Source: Coriolopsis trogii
Taxonomy: Eukaryota > Basidiomycota > Agaricomycetes > Polyporales > Polyporaceae
Assembly (NCBI GenBank): GCA_020543525.1
Contig: JAHYIO010000007.1
Location: forward strand, 558,001-622,000
DNA length: 64,000 nucleotides
Direction: 5' to 3'
This document shows positions 9,809 through 25,659 of this stretch, piece after piece; position 1 is the stretch's first letter, and every line of letters begins with the position of its first letter. A program made the translations under genes and the position numbers. The notes under the pieces were generated by a model. That model saw only the letters and a list, made by a program, of their open reading frames with translations. It did not search any database and was not told where the DNA came from.

Positions 9809-10262
9809 TCAATGCCTCGACGCTCCTCCACTCTGTAAAGTCCAGCATATAGTCAGCCTTCAATACATTCACACGCAAGAAAGCACATCCATACGCACGT
9901 GAACCAAGTCAATCTCCCAATCCCTGAGCTCCCGTTTCCAAAATCTGGCGGGGGCCTGCCAGAACTCCTCGTACACTTGGCCGCTTGGGCTCCCCTTCTT
10001 CGGGCTGGAGGAGGGGGTCTGGCTAACCTTTGGCGAGCTCTGGAACTTCTTTACAAAGTCCGAAAAGTGCTCCTTGAGCTCAGCAGGCGCGAATGGATGT
10101 GGGTGTTGCTGCTCCGGTTCTGCGTCACAAGTCAAGTTAACGCCAGTTCGATTACAAGCTTGCGTCAGGGAGCACAAGATACACACTCGCTGGCCACTGA
10201 CGCTTCCCCAGGAAGCGAATGAGAGGTTTGTGGGCGTTGGCGAGGCGGAGAGAAGGATACAT
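9809..10262 (-). CDS. KGD4: 2-oxoglutarate dehydrogenase subunit 4 (Kgd4/Ymr31/MRPS36 family), mitochondrial
   Basis: Small mitochondrial adaptor that recruits the E3 subunit to the 2-oxoglutarate dehydrogenase complex (family knowledge). Three exons, 10262-10187, 10119-9899 and 9832-9809, give 106 aa. The N-terminus MYPSLRLANAHKPLIRFLGK carries the family motif PLI-F-GKR, followed by HPHPFAP, a Ser/Pro linker, and the C-terminal block EEFWQAPARFW...EIDLVHSGGAS. The last exon encodes only SGGASRH. The basic N-terminus fits mitochondrial import. It lies about 250 bp downstream of the Rab escort gene on the same strand. Confidence 0.85.
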
Positions 10263-10510
10263 GGTGGGCGTGGATGGTAGAGATGCAGTCGTCCTCGGTC
10301 GTTCGGCCGACCCCGCACGCAAGACCAAGAGACGCCCACAACTCAATCACGGACTCCAGTGCGGTGACGTCGGCGAGCGAGTCGAGGCGGTCGTTCGATG
10401 CACCGTGCTCTCTTGCGTACATGACGGTGCTGCTCAAAACATAGAGTATGGCAATGATAGTACAAACAAGCTCGTACACTGCACCAGTCCGTAGCCCGCC
10501 GGTCACCAGC

Positions 10511-12387
10511 TCACCACTCATCTGGCGAGTCATCTTCCAACGCATCGAGAGGCGGCCAAAACGAGTCCACGTCGTCTATCTGCTGTTCTTCCCCCCCGTC
10601 GTCTGTTTTCTCGTCCTCATCTTCCGCTTTGTCCGACACTTCCTTCTCCACCGTGCGTAGTACGCCTGCAAGCTTGAGTTGCTCGACGGCTTTCCAGAAC
10701 ATAGCCTCGGCATTCCGGGTTGCTACGTCCGCTACGGTGGGAAGCAGCTGAGCGCACGGTGGAGTGAGGATCATGTTGGGAGGAATTTCCGACCGCGATG
10801 GCGAGGTGCTTGGATGGCGGATATAGAAGACTGTGAAGAGCGGGGACGCTGGAGACGACCCGGAAGGTGACGCGGTTAGCGTCAGGGAGGCGTCGAGGTA
10901 TGGTCTCAACAATTCCTCCGCTGAGAGTGGGTTGGGCGTGCTTGTGAGAGGCAAAGAAATGTTCAAGATGTCTGCGGAGTGATCATGAGTGTTGCGCAAG
11001 TCTCGCGTTGGTTATAGCTTACATTTCCCCCTCGGCGTAGACATGCTATTCTCACCAGTGACCAAGACATGTGCCACGGATGCTGATGAACCGCCCTCCA
11101 AGATCCCGGGTGGGAACACAAGCAACGCGGTGTCAACTTCGTAACTCGGCCTAGCCGGTTTCTCTGATGATTCGCCGTCTGCGTCTTCCGACATTTCACT
11201 CTCTGTAGGAGCGGTGTCCTCGGGTACCTCGGAGGGGGTAAAGATCATCTGCTTGTCAATGATCGCGATGCATCTCGCCACGGGACATGTAGCATCCTTG
11301 TTGGCAGGAATGGGAGAAGAGGCTGAGACATAATCAGAGGAGGAGAGGAGGATTCTGGCAGTGAGCAGCTCCGAGAAGTCGTCCAACTCGACGCGACAGG
11401 ACGGACGTAGACTATCAGTTGCAGAAGTCTTCTCATCGTCGGGCCCTTCGTTGGATGGCAGCTTCACTGAGACGACACGTCGACCAAGGATATATGTGCC
11501 ACCCTTGACAGCTGAAGTACGACAGAACCCTTGGGCAGTCTCCCCCAGACCACCGTAGTGTCCGACCAAGAATGGCGATGCCCCGTAACGGCCCGCTGAC
11601 CTGAGATACTGCCGTATTCGCTGCATAGCGGGAAGGGTGGGTTCTAACGAGACAACTTAGTGAGATACCCAGTGTGTGGGGATGAGGATCGTACCGTCAG
11701 ATGATGTGCAAAACGCAAGGGCATAGCCAATAGCGTTGGCAGCCTTCTCGTTCAGCGAGAAGTCTTGTCGGAGGTATTGAAGGAATGGCATCTGCTCTTT
11801 CCCTTCTATCTCCTTCTTGCCCTCGAACTCTCCAGCAGCAAACATGAGGAAGCGCATGAGACGTCGCTTGTCCATGAGGGACAGCTCCTTGCTCTTGAAG
11901 ACGTCTTCCTTGCTGCCAGGAACACTCTGAACGTACCCGGGTCTGTCATAGACGGCGACCTTCTCGAGCAATTTGAACTGACCGTATCGCGATACACCGG
12001 AAGCGACCAAAGAGTCAATGTGCGGCCCCACGGAAGGAACAATAGACGGCGCAAGAGAGACAGAGTACTGTCTGGATTGGGGCGGGATGATTTGCGAGCG
12101 AGATATCGAAGAATACCGGGCGCGCTGGTTTGCAAGATAGTCGGATGACGACGCCTCATCCTTCCCCGAGCGCAGATCGGCCCACTCGGCGAGCTCATCA
12201 ATGGTCAGCGAGGCCTCGTCTCCTCCGTAGTATGGGTTGTTGTCGACATGGGCGACCTTGTAGCCTGCTTTGGAGAGCGCGCTGTGGGCCTTCAGAGAGA
12301 GTGGCTAGGGAGAAGACTTCAGAGTGCTCACGCCGCTGCGATGGACTCAGCAATGCCAGTTCCAAGAACGAGAGCATCAAAGTCCAT
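10511..12387 (-). CDS. MRS6: Rab escort protein / GDI superfamily (Mrs6-like)
   Basis: Presents Rab GTPases to geranylgeranyl transferase II for prenylation. Four exons, 12387-12332, 12281-11695, 11643-11023 and 10971-10511, give 574 aa. The N-terminal GDI/FAD-like fold is clear: DFDALVLGTGIAESIAAAAL, then KVAHVDNNPYYGG. Further family segments are GPHIDSLVASGVSRYGQFKL, KRRLMRFLMF and GHYGGLGETAQGF(C)R, followed by KGGTYILGR. An acidic Ser-rich insert (about residues 385-405) and an acidic C-terminus (EDDSPDEW end) fit the longer Rab escort proteins rather than the 440-aa RabGDI. It shares a 293-bp divergent promoter with the nucleolin-like gene. Confidence 0.9.
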
Positions 12388-12680
12388 GTTGTCTCTGTGA
12401 CGACGCCGACGATAGCGGGGATAATGGGAGGTCCAAGGTAGATCGGAAACCGCAGGCCTGCCGCAGACTCAGGACAGCTCGCCCGACTCGTCTCAGCATG
12501 GCAAGGAGCGGCAACCGGGCCGGATCACAAGCGACGGCGGGGGCCGATCTCTTTTCCCTTTTCGGGACATTGTTAGCGCGCGTGAAGTTTCTCTCGCGCG
12601 CTTTTCTCGCCGCTGCTTTCCTCCGCTCTCTCAGCTGCCTTTTCCTGCCATCTCTCTTCCCCCCGTCCACATCGCACACA

Positions 12681-14751
12681 ATGGCCAAAGCAGCTGAAAA
12701 GAAAGCCGACAAAAAGGCCGCTAAGGCCGCTCCTGCGAAGAAGGCCGCCGCCTCTCCTGCCGCCGCTAAGGCTGTTGCGAAGAAGGTGCCCGTCTCTTCC
12801 AAGGAGATTTTGGCCAAGGCCAAAGAGCAGGTATGTAGTAAAGACATGCTCTCACCCTCCCTTCCTGTCTAACCAACGTCGTAGGCCAAGGCCAAGGCCA
12901 AGGGGAAGAAGGCGGAGAGCAGCAGCGAGGAGTCGTCAGAGTCCGACTCGGAGTCTGAGGAGGAAAAGCCCAAGCCCAAGGCGAACGGCAAGGTTGGTCC
13001 CATCTGTACCTTCTCCTTTGCTGGATTCTGATTTGCGGTCGACGCTGTTTATACAGCCCAAGGCAGCTGCCAAGGCCAAGGAGTCTAGCTCCTCAGAGGA
13101 GTCTTCTGAGTCCGAGTCTGATACTAAGGCTCCTGTTGCGAACGGCAAGGTATGTACCCCCAAGAAAGCATGTGAACGGTGTCTTACAATGAGCTCAGGC
13201 TAAGGCTGCAACAAAAGCTGCAGCAAAACCCGCTGCCAAAAAGGACTCTAGCTCGAGCGAGGAGTCGTCAGAGTCTGAGTCTGAGTCGGACAAGCCCAAG
13301 GCTGCTAACGGCAAAGTGGGTACATCCGATGCGCCTCGTAGTCCGGTCCATGGAATTAATCCGCCACCTATCAGAAGGTGCCTTCAAGTAGCGAGAGCTC
13401 CTCCGAAGACGAGAAGCCCAAGGCTGCACAAGTCAAGGCCACCCCCAAAAAGGCTGCATCCTCATCGGACTCTGAGTCGTCCGAGGACTCTTCTGAGGAC
13501 GAAGCCCCTGCAAAACCTGCTCCTTCGTCCGCGAAGAAGGCGACTCCTGCTAAGGCGACCCCCACAAAGAAGGCGAAGTCGAGCAGTTCTTCCGACTCTG
13601 ATTCCGACTCTGATTCGTCAGAGGACGAAGCCCCGGCTGCAAAGAAGCCTGCAGCAGCTGCCAAGAAGGCCGCGGACTCCTCAGATTCCGACTCTGACGA
13701 TGAGTCTGACTCCGAGTCTGACGATGAGGATGTCGAGATGGCCGATGCTACGGCAGCTCCCGCTAAGGGTATGCCTCTAGATCATCCACCTTATTTACCA
13801 CTTGACTAACACTCCAAACAGGCAAGCGGAAAGCCGAAGACGACTCGGCTGCGCCCACAAAAAAGGCCAAAGTGGCTAATGGCGACGCCGACGACGCGTC
13901 TTCCAGCCAGACCAAGACCATCTTTGTCGGTCGGTTGTCGTGGAACGTCGACAACGATTGGCTTGCGCAGGAGTTCGCCGAGTGTGGTGAAGTCGTCTCC
14001 GCCCGCGTTCAGATGGACCGCAACACTGGCAAGTCGCGCGGCTTCGGCTACGTGACGTTTGCGACCACGGAGGCCGTCGAGGCAGCCCTTGCTTTGAACG
14101 GCAAGGAGATCGACGGACGTCCGATCAACGTCGACAGGTCAGAGGAGAAGGACAAGTCCGAAGTCCGCGCCGCTCGTGCCTCGAAGTTCGGGGACACCCC
14201 CGCTGAGCCCTCGGCGACGCTCTTCGTCGGTAACCTCAGCTTCGACTCCACCGAGGATGGTCTTTGGGAGGTGTTCGGCGAGTATGGCGAAGTGAAGAGC
14301 GTTCGTCTCCCTACGGACCGCGAGACTGGCCGGCCCAAGGGCTTTGGCTACGTCGAGTTCGTCGACATCGAGGCCGCGAAGAAAGCGCACGAAGGCCTGG
14401 CTGGCACCGAGATTGGTGGACGTGCCATCCGTCTCGACTTCTCGCAGCCGAGAGAGAACAACGGCGGTGGTGGAGGTTTCGGGGGAGGGTTCGGTGGCCG
14501 TGGTGGTGGCCGTGGCGGCGGACGGGTAAGCACCACTAGTGATGTTCCCGTTACAGAGACTGAATTTTCTGTTGCAGGGCTTTGGCGACCGTGGTGGCCG
14601 TGGTGGTGGCCGTGGACGCGGGTTTGGTGACCGGGGCGGTCGTGGCGGTGGTCGTGGACGTGGGTTTGGCGACAGGGGCGGTCGTGGTGGTCGCGGTGGT
14701 GCGCGTACGGGCGCTGTGACGGAGTTCCAGGGAACGAAGAAGACGTTCTAA
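12681..14751 (+). CDS. GAR2: nucleolin / Gar2-like nucleolar RNA-binding protein
   Basis: Pre-rRNA processing factor of the nucleolus. Seven exons, 12681-12830, 12885-12992, 13057-13149, 13199-13315, 13375-13768, 13822-14525 and 14578-14751, give 579 aa. Residues 1-about 290 alternate Lys/Ala-rich basic stretches with acidic Ser/Glu/Asp tracts (SSSEESSESES type, CK2-like sites), and four of the introns separate these repeats. RRM1 starts near residue 320 (TIFVGRLSW, GFGYVTF) and RRM2 near 415 (ATLFVGNLSF, GFGYVEF). The C-terminus is an RGG domain with GFGDRGGRGGG repeats, probably arginine-methylated. This order (acidic, two RRMs, RGG) is that of yeast Nsr1/Gar2. It is divergent from the Rab escort gene. 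Confidence 0.93.
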
Positions 14752-15311
14752 GCTGGTTTGCGTCTGGTGGGTTCATGTGTTGTATGCTCTTGCCCCTCCT
14801 TCATGCTGTCTATCATGTAGTTACCGCCTCGCATCTTGTCCCATCTTCTTGCCTCTCTTATGTCATGGATGAGCGCTATATGATGTGTTGTCCATTTACA
14901 GCTCATCCGGATTCGTTGCGGCATGATATGTCCCGGGGAAAACATCCTTTTTGGAGGCGTCGAGGTTGTGGAAGAGGGGTCGGCGTTCAATGAGCTATGG
15001 CCCTCGAAGTCCCGATGTTATTAATCGTTGGAGACGATACGTTAAGCTCCTCTCAATGCCTCTCAATATGGATGGTGTCATGTGTGACTACTGTGCTTCG
15101 TTGGGTAAGTCGTACGATCCTCTCTCTCTTATGACTTACTAGGGAATGTGGGCCCGGTACGTGGGGTACAATATGCGAAGCAACGACGAATATCGTCCGT
15201 GAAACAGCTTTTTGATCCTTTTCAGAGCCTGCTGCACGATGTCATAGAGTACAGTCGGCGGAAGGAAACATCATTGTGACCGTAAGTCCATAGCAATACA
15301 CATACACAAAC
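14752..15311. other. 3' intergenic between convergent Gar2-like and proteasome genes
   Basis: T-rich 3' sequence of the Gar2-like gene followed by AT-richer spacer; no gene, hairpin or repeat that I can support. Confidence 0.5.
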
Positions 15312-16450
15312 TTAGTCTTTCTCCGCGTACGCCAGGAGATGCTGCTCGATTTCTGCTTCGTTCATGACTCTCCATTGGCCACGCGTCTTGGGGTCCTCCT
15401 CCTCACCATCTGATACGATGGCGATCTCCACTTCGTCTGCCTTGAAGTCGGTGGCATGCACGGTGGAGATTGCTTCGATCGCCATCTAGGATTGAAGGTG
15501 TTAAGAGCGTGCAAATCTCAGATGTTAAGGACAGGTAAAACGTACCTCGATGACCTCTGCACGCGAAAGCGTCTTCCCCGCCCTGACCGCGTCGTCAGCA
15601 CCACGACCAGAATCGAGCTTCTTCCACTTCTTCTCAAGGTGGTTCATCGCTTCTTGTTGTTTCTGACCTGCTGCCGTTGCGTGGAAGCCCACAAAGTATC
15701 CAGCGGGGTCGAGCTTGAAGCATTGAGGACCCAGCTCCGGGTCCATACCAATCAGGATCATAGCTGTAGAGTAGGCCTTGTCGGTAGGGTACCGTGGATG
15801 GAGGTGAGGTACGTACCAATACCAAGCGGACGCATGGCGGCACGCTGTGTGTAGACCTGGTTGATGTTCGCCATCCTCCTGGCAAGTGCGTCCGGCGTGA
15901 TCTCGTAGCCATACTTGTAGCGGAAGTCCGCTGCCTCTGACCGTGCGCGCATGACTTGTGCTCTGGCATCGGCTTAAGTGTATGTGGAGGAAACAGATCG
16001 TTACAAGACCGTGGGCGTGAATGACGAGACCACATACCGATGAGACCTGTCATCACACACCCAATTGTAGGCGTTATGCTGAAAAGATGAGTGACCGTGG
16101 AGGCATCGAGAAGCTTATCCTGAGTGCAGCAGACACACATATATTAGACAAACATTCCTAGGTGCCACAGAAAACATGACGTACGGGGACTTTCTTTTGC
16201 GTGATGACCACTGCTGTATCCTTCCCCCTCACTCCAATGGCGGTATGTCCGGAACCCGAGATGGCCTTGAACGCATATTCTTGAGGTATGTGTCATCAGC
16301 ATGTATCTGACTGTAACATCCTACAACTACTGACCTACTTGGTACAGTCGTCCCTCTGGGGAGAAGACGGTGAGATATCTGGAGTAGTCGTTAGCAACAC
16401 TATTAATTAGAGACACAATGTCCCCACCTATCGTAAGAAGTCCTGGACAT
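15312..16450 (-). CDS. SCL1: 20S proteasome subunit alpha type 6 (yeast Scl1)
   Basis: Alpha-ring subunit of the 20S core, cytosol and nucleus. Seven exons, 16450-16428, 16378-16335, 16279-16185, 16119-16038, 15972-15817, 15763-15546 and 15485-15312, give 263 aa. The alpha-subunit signature [20 protein letters not shown] is at the N-terminus, assembled across two introns, the second using donor GTCAGT. It is followed by [35 protein letters not shown] and [13 protein letters not shown], the order seen in alpha-6. No catalytic Thr is expected in an alpha subunit. It is divergent from RPC1, with 286 bp between start codons. Confidence 0.95.
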
Positions 16451-16736
16451 GGTGGCTGAGAGAGAGGATGAGCGTACGCGGCTGAATGTCTACGCTCGAG
16501 GACGCGCAAGTCAACGCGACGCGCGTATCTCGATCAAGTCCTATTCTAGGGTTAGGGGCAAAAGATCACGTGCTCTCACAAATGCTCTCCTTCGAGTCCT
16601 TGACTCCTTGAAGTTGTCGCGTTCAGGTCACTTTCTGCGTTCATTCTGCTTGCTCTCTTGCTATCTAGGCCCCCCTCTACAACCTCTGCGAGAACTAGGG
16701 AGAGCGCGCAGAGAGCGCGCGTAAGGAGTGGGAGAA

Positions 16737-22028
<5,292 letters not shown>

Positions 22029-22265
22029 CGTAGACCCAATGTCTGTTGTACTTATACCTGGTAATCTCTATTGATCGTATGTGATATGGACGCTCTGCCA
22101 TTTGCATCTCTAGACGTCCCGAACTACGCTGTCATGTTTGACCACAGTGACCCTATCTGCAGGAGTCGCGAGAATGACGCCAGCGGTCCAGAGTCCAACT
22201 GAGGCTGACCGGTTCTCCCTTGTATGGCCATGTCCGCCCCAACGGTCCAAATCACAATGTCGACC

Positions 22266-22272
22266 TATATAA
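22266..22272 (+). promoter_or_regulatory. TATA box of gene B2
   Basis: TATATAA in the shared GTCGACC block, about 100 bases before the ORF start. Confidence 0.65.
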
Positions 22273-22373
22273 CAGCGACGCTAGTCGTTCCCTCTCCCCA
22301 CCTATCTTGCACCCAGACCTTCACCATCACCGTTCTCAGCATTCACTTCTTGACAATCCATTCACCCTTCATC

Positions 22374-22595
22374 ATGTCTCACCAACACACTGCTACTTCC
22401 GTCTCGTCTGTCCCTCGTGTATCCGAACTTGCCAGGAGGGGGGCAATGCGTAGCCAACATCGCCCCGCTCCTCGTGAGGGAGGGCTGGCAACGTTTGGCG
22501 GGCTTCGGCTCGTCCCGTTGTCAGTCGCTCAAAAGGACGTCAGGATCAAGTATCGCGGCTTCGCGCGCAAGCTCGAGGTCAGCATGAAGGTTTAG
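22374..22595 (+). CDS. small gene B2, unknown function
   Basis: A 73-aa single-exon frame identical in protein to B1 (MSHQHTATSVSS start, KVQ-like end EVSMKV). No recognised domain. The shared segment AQKDVRIKYRGFARKL places it in one family with genes A and C. Identity of the protein between copies could reflect recent duplication, conversion or selection; the sequence alone does not separate these. Confidence 0.5.
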   Translation: MSHQHTATSVSSVPRVSELARRGAMRSQHRPAPREGGLATFGGLRLVPLSVAQKDVRIKYRGFARKLEVSMKV

Positions 22596-22599
22596 AGGG

Positions 22600-23790
22600 T
22601 TCCGACTGGTTCGGGATCCGGGGGTACTACTCGTCTGGGTCTCCGGAATGAAAGTATCGTATAGGCTATGTTCGGGGTTTCTGCATCTAGTTCCTATGGC
22701 TGAGCACTTTCTACACAGGTGGTACCGAGCCGCGACACTGGACACGGATGGGCGAAGAACCGACCGCGACGGACAACGACGGACATGCACGCGTGCAAGC
22801 CCTTGGAACTGCTCGGAGACGGTTGATCACCTCTCCGGGTCAGTCTGTGCAAGGAGCTGAAGGGGCTGTAGGAACGAGCCGCCGCCTGCAGTCTTGGACG
22901 CTCCTTGACGGCTCCTTCGGGAGCCCTCTGTGTATGGTGATGCATGGAGGTTAAACAGAAGGGGTTCCGGGTCGATCCCCGAGGTGGAGGGATTGTATAG
23001 GCTATGGCTTTCTGCTGCTCTTCTTTCCTCGTACCTGTCGTTGATCACCTATTATACAGGTCATACCGAGCGGCATTGGACGCGAACGGCCGACCGACGA
23101 CCACCGACTGACCGACTCCGACCGCGACCGACTTCGACCGACATGCACGCGTGCAGGCCTTGGAACTGGCTCGGAGAGGGTTGATCTCCTCTTTGGGTCA
23201 GTACGTGCGGGAGTCGACGGGGTTGCAGGTCTCCTGTGGTCTTTGACGCTCTCGGGTGGTTCCTTCGGGAGCCTCTGTGCACTTTGATCAATTTTTTCCA
23301 CACCCCTCCTAGAGAGGCGGTTTTCGGTTCTCCGATATCGTTCTTTGGGGGAGTGGTAGAAGTGGTGGCGGAGTGTCTTCCTATTTTCTCTGTTCAGGTT
23401 GCCTGGGACGTCGACGTCAAGAACATCAAGATAGTGGTACTCCGGATCCTCGGAGTAGAGGTATTGGCTATGGCCGGAGTTCTTGCTGCTTCTCTCTTCT
23501 CGTTCCTGTGGTTGAACACTTCCTATACAGGTCATACCGAGTGGCACTGAACACGAAACGAACAACCCCGACCGACTGCCACGACTGACTGCGACCGACG
23601 ACCGACGACATGCACGCGTGCAGGCCTTTGGAACTGCTCAGAGAGGGTTGATCACCTCTCTGGGTCAGTGCGGGCGGTTGCCGAGGGGACTGCAGGAAAC
23701 GAGCCACCTCCTGTAGTCTCTGACGCTTCTCGCTAACTCGGGGCCTTCGGGCTCCGACCTCCCTTGTGGAGGACACCTCTTTCTCCCTCT
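22600..23790 (+). repeat. three structured repeat units after gene B2
   Basis: Palindromes TGCACGCGTGCA at 22786-22797, 23144-23155 and 23611-23622. The stem around TTGATC runs CGGAGA(C)GG/CCTCTCCG, then CGGAGAGG/CCTCTTTG, then CAGAGAGG/CCTCTCTG, so the second pair is G-C, G-U and A-U in turn. The second hairpin is GGCTCC/GGAGCC, GGTTCC/GGAGCC and GGGGCC/GGCTCC, each closed by TTCG. The third unit adds CCTCC-CTTGT-GGAGG. Confidence 0.65.
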
Positions 23791-24099
23791 CAACGTTCTT
23801 GATTCTCGAGTCCGAGGTGTCGCAGAGTTGCGAGAGATGAAGACGGTTCCTTCCAGGAGCTTGTGGATCTACTTGTGATACACAATCTGCGGAGGCATCT
23901 TAACTCACAGTGACAGGATAGGGCGTGTCCCGTCGTAGACAGGGATACGCTGTTTGTGATACAAGATACATTGACTAGGGGCAGCATCTATTACGGAGAG
24001 CGAAGCCGTACGCGTGTTCCAGGCCCTCTTGACCTCTAAGCAGTTGGACGGTCAAGTCAGCTATCCGAGCACGACGGGGTCAAGCAGTAGGGGCTGACA

Positions 24100-24620
24100 C
24101 TCACGCTCACAGAATGCGAACGTACAAGATTGCGCCCGCGTTGTTGTATACATCGGCCGCCTTCGCCATGCGCAGAGTACTCCACAAACTCGTGAAAAAC
24201 GTCGTCGTGTTGCATTTCGACTGCGACGTAGTTTATCATGAATGTTGTGTTACCATCGTGTACCGTGGAAACGTTCACTGTCCGAATGCTGGCATCGATC
24301 TCCTTTTCGAATTCTGGGCTTCTCTGCCCCTCCAAGTCAGCCTGTTCATACTGTACCTTTTCCAGTCAAATGATAGGGCGATTTAGGTAGGCGAGTATGA
24401 ACAACCGACCAGCCCTGGTGGCGTTGTGAGGGTCGTCGTACGAGCGTAGGAAACCCCACCCCCCCTAACAGGTATAGTAGCCGTTAACAATCATTAGGTA
24501 CGGATGTCTGCGCCAGCACCGTACGCAGTGCAGCGTCAGGATTGACCTCTGGTCTGATGTACATAACAAAGGTAAAATCCCATCCTCGAGTCCCCGCGTG
24601 GTTCACTCGTCGCGCTCGTG
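24100..24620 (-). pseudogene. decayed serine carboxypeptidase (S10) fragment
   Basis: The minus strand reads SPEFEKEIDASIRT, FMINYVAVEMQ and EFVEYSAHGE, which align with [25 protein letters not shown] and [10 protein letters not shown] of the carboxypeptidase at 2.1-4.0 kb. Upstream pieces read YDDPHNATRAG. The Asp motif is destroyed and frames are broken, so it is inactive. It sits directly behind element B2. Confidence 0.65.
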
Positions 24621-24812
24621 AATGACGTAGACAGACCACATCCTAACTGAAACTGCATGTCGGCTTTCCCTTTCTTGCTCATGTCCGCCTCCGTAGGCTA
24701 GATTCCAATGTCAGCCTATACAACGCCTCTCCTCAATTGCCTCGCATCCTCACCTACCTTACACCCTCATCTATACATACCCTCCACCACTCTAATACCC
24801 CCATCCATCATC

Positions 24813-25538
24813 ATGTCACAACGTTGCGCAGGCAGGCCTGTACGCCATCTCCATGACGGTCTCCACTTCAAGCTCGAGCTCAAGTACGACCACCAGACGC
24901 GTGAGACCATCCGCACCTGGGTGTATCGGAAAGAGCAGGTGGCTGACCCCGACATCCACCTCCACATACCCAAGGCCAAGTCCGCGGGCGAGAAGGTGTG
25001 CATACTCTCTCGACTTCCACATCATCTCCCATCTCATCCACATCGCTCTTCCCAGTTCCCCATCGTCCCCCCTGCACCCAAGCCTGACAGTGCTGAGCGT
25101 TTTGCCCCCTGTTGGGGGGCGGAGCGCAAGCACATGCGCGAGACTCCCGTCGTCGGTACTCGTTACTGCATTCACCTGCACGCACACGTGCCCGAGAACC
25201 TGCCGTACAGGATCTCGGAACTCGCACCCGCACAGGAGGCGTCGAGCCACCGCCTCCTCCCTCGCGAGTTCAGGTGCCTCCCCTTCGCCGGGGGGGACGA
25301 CAAGTCCAAGGCGGCGCGAATCCTAGACATCCGTCATGGTGCCGCACCGCTCAAGGATGGAGCGGCCGTGCGTGCGGAGGGTCTCACCCACCACCAGTCT
25401 CGGCTGGTGCCGCTGTCAGAGGCGCAGAAGGACGTCGGCATCAAGTACCGGTCGCTCACCCGGACCCGCGAGGACCTCGTCGATGTTGCGTATGCGCGGA
25501 AGGTGCGCGAGCTGTGCGACCTCGCGGGGTGCCTCTAG
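24813..25538 (+). CDS. small gene C, unknown function, longest member of the A/B/C family
   Basis: Starts at MSQRCAGRPVRHLHDG in the same ATCATG context as A and B. A likely 60-nt intron (24996-25055, GTGTGC...CCCAG, pyrimidine-rich) divides it; because its length is a multiple of three the frame also reads through, so retention is possible. The spliced product is 221 aa. It has basic and His-rich patches, no signal peptide and no membrane segment. Its C-terminus (LVPLSEAQKDVGIKYRSLTR, then ARKVRELCDLAGCL) links gene A (RKVNELADLAGCF) and gene B. Coding third positions are strongly GC-rich compared with the flanking repeats. No family is recognised. Confidence 0.6.
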   Translation: MSQRCAGRPVRHLHDGLHFKLELKYDHQTRETIRTWVYRKEQVADPDIHLHIPKAKSAGEKVCILSRLPHHLPSHPHRSSQFPIVPPAPKPDSAERFAPCWGAERKHMRETPVVGTRYCIHLHAHVPENLPYRISELAPAQEASSHRLLPREFRCLPFAGGDDKSKAARILDIRHGAAPLKDGAAVRAEGLTHHQSRLVPLSEAQKDVGIKYRSLTRTREDLVDVAYARKVRELCDLAGCL

Positions 25539-25659
25539 GGGATGGATGGTCGCTAGCCAAGCAATGCACCGGTGCTGGCCGAGGAGCGGCGCTTCTCCCT
25601 TCTTCCCGGTGAGCACAGGCAGACGATGTCGGCCAGGCGGTGACGTTTTTGGTCTTTTG

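Larger units (their letters stand above)
22190..24089 (+). repeat. element B2 (full length)
   Basis: Begins at CAACTGAGGCTGACCGG, 160 bp after the RPC1 stop, and holds promoter, gene B2, three structured units and a terminal segment ending near GGGGTCAAGCAGTAG. An inverted, nearly identical copy lies at about 39210-41100. Its position directly behind the intact RPC1 gene makes it the likely source locus of the B copies (inference). Confidence 0.75.

Noticed and set aside
23002..23565. 187-codon minus-strand frame through the B2 units, repeated in other arrays
   Set aside because: Frames shift between copies and follow repeat structure; no start or splice context supports coding.
22600..23790. 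CRISPR-like array or Helitron
   Set aside because: Units are long and diverged without spacers of constant size, the host is eukaryotic, and there is no CTRR end or Rep/helicase sequence.
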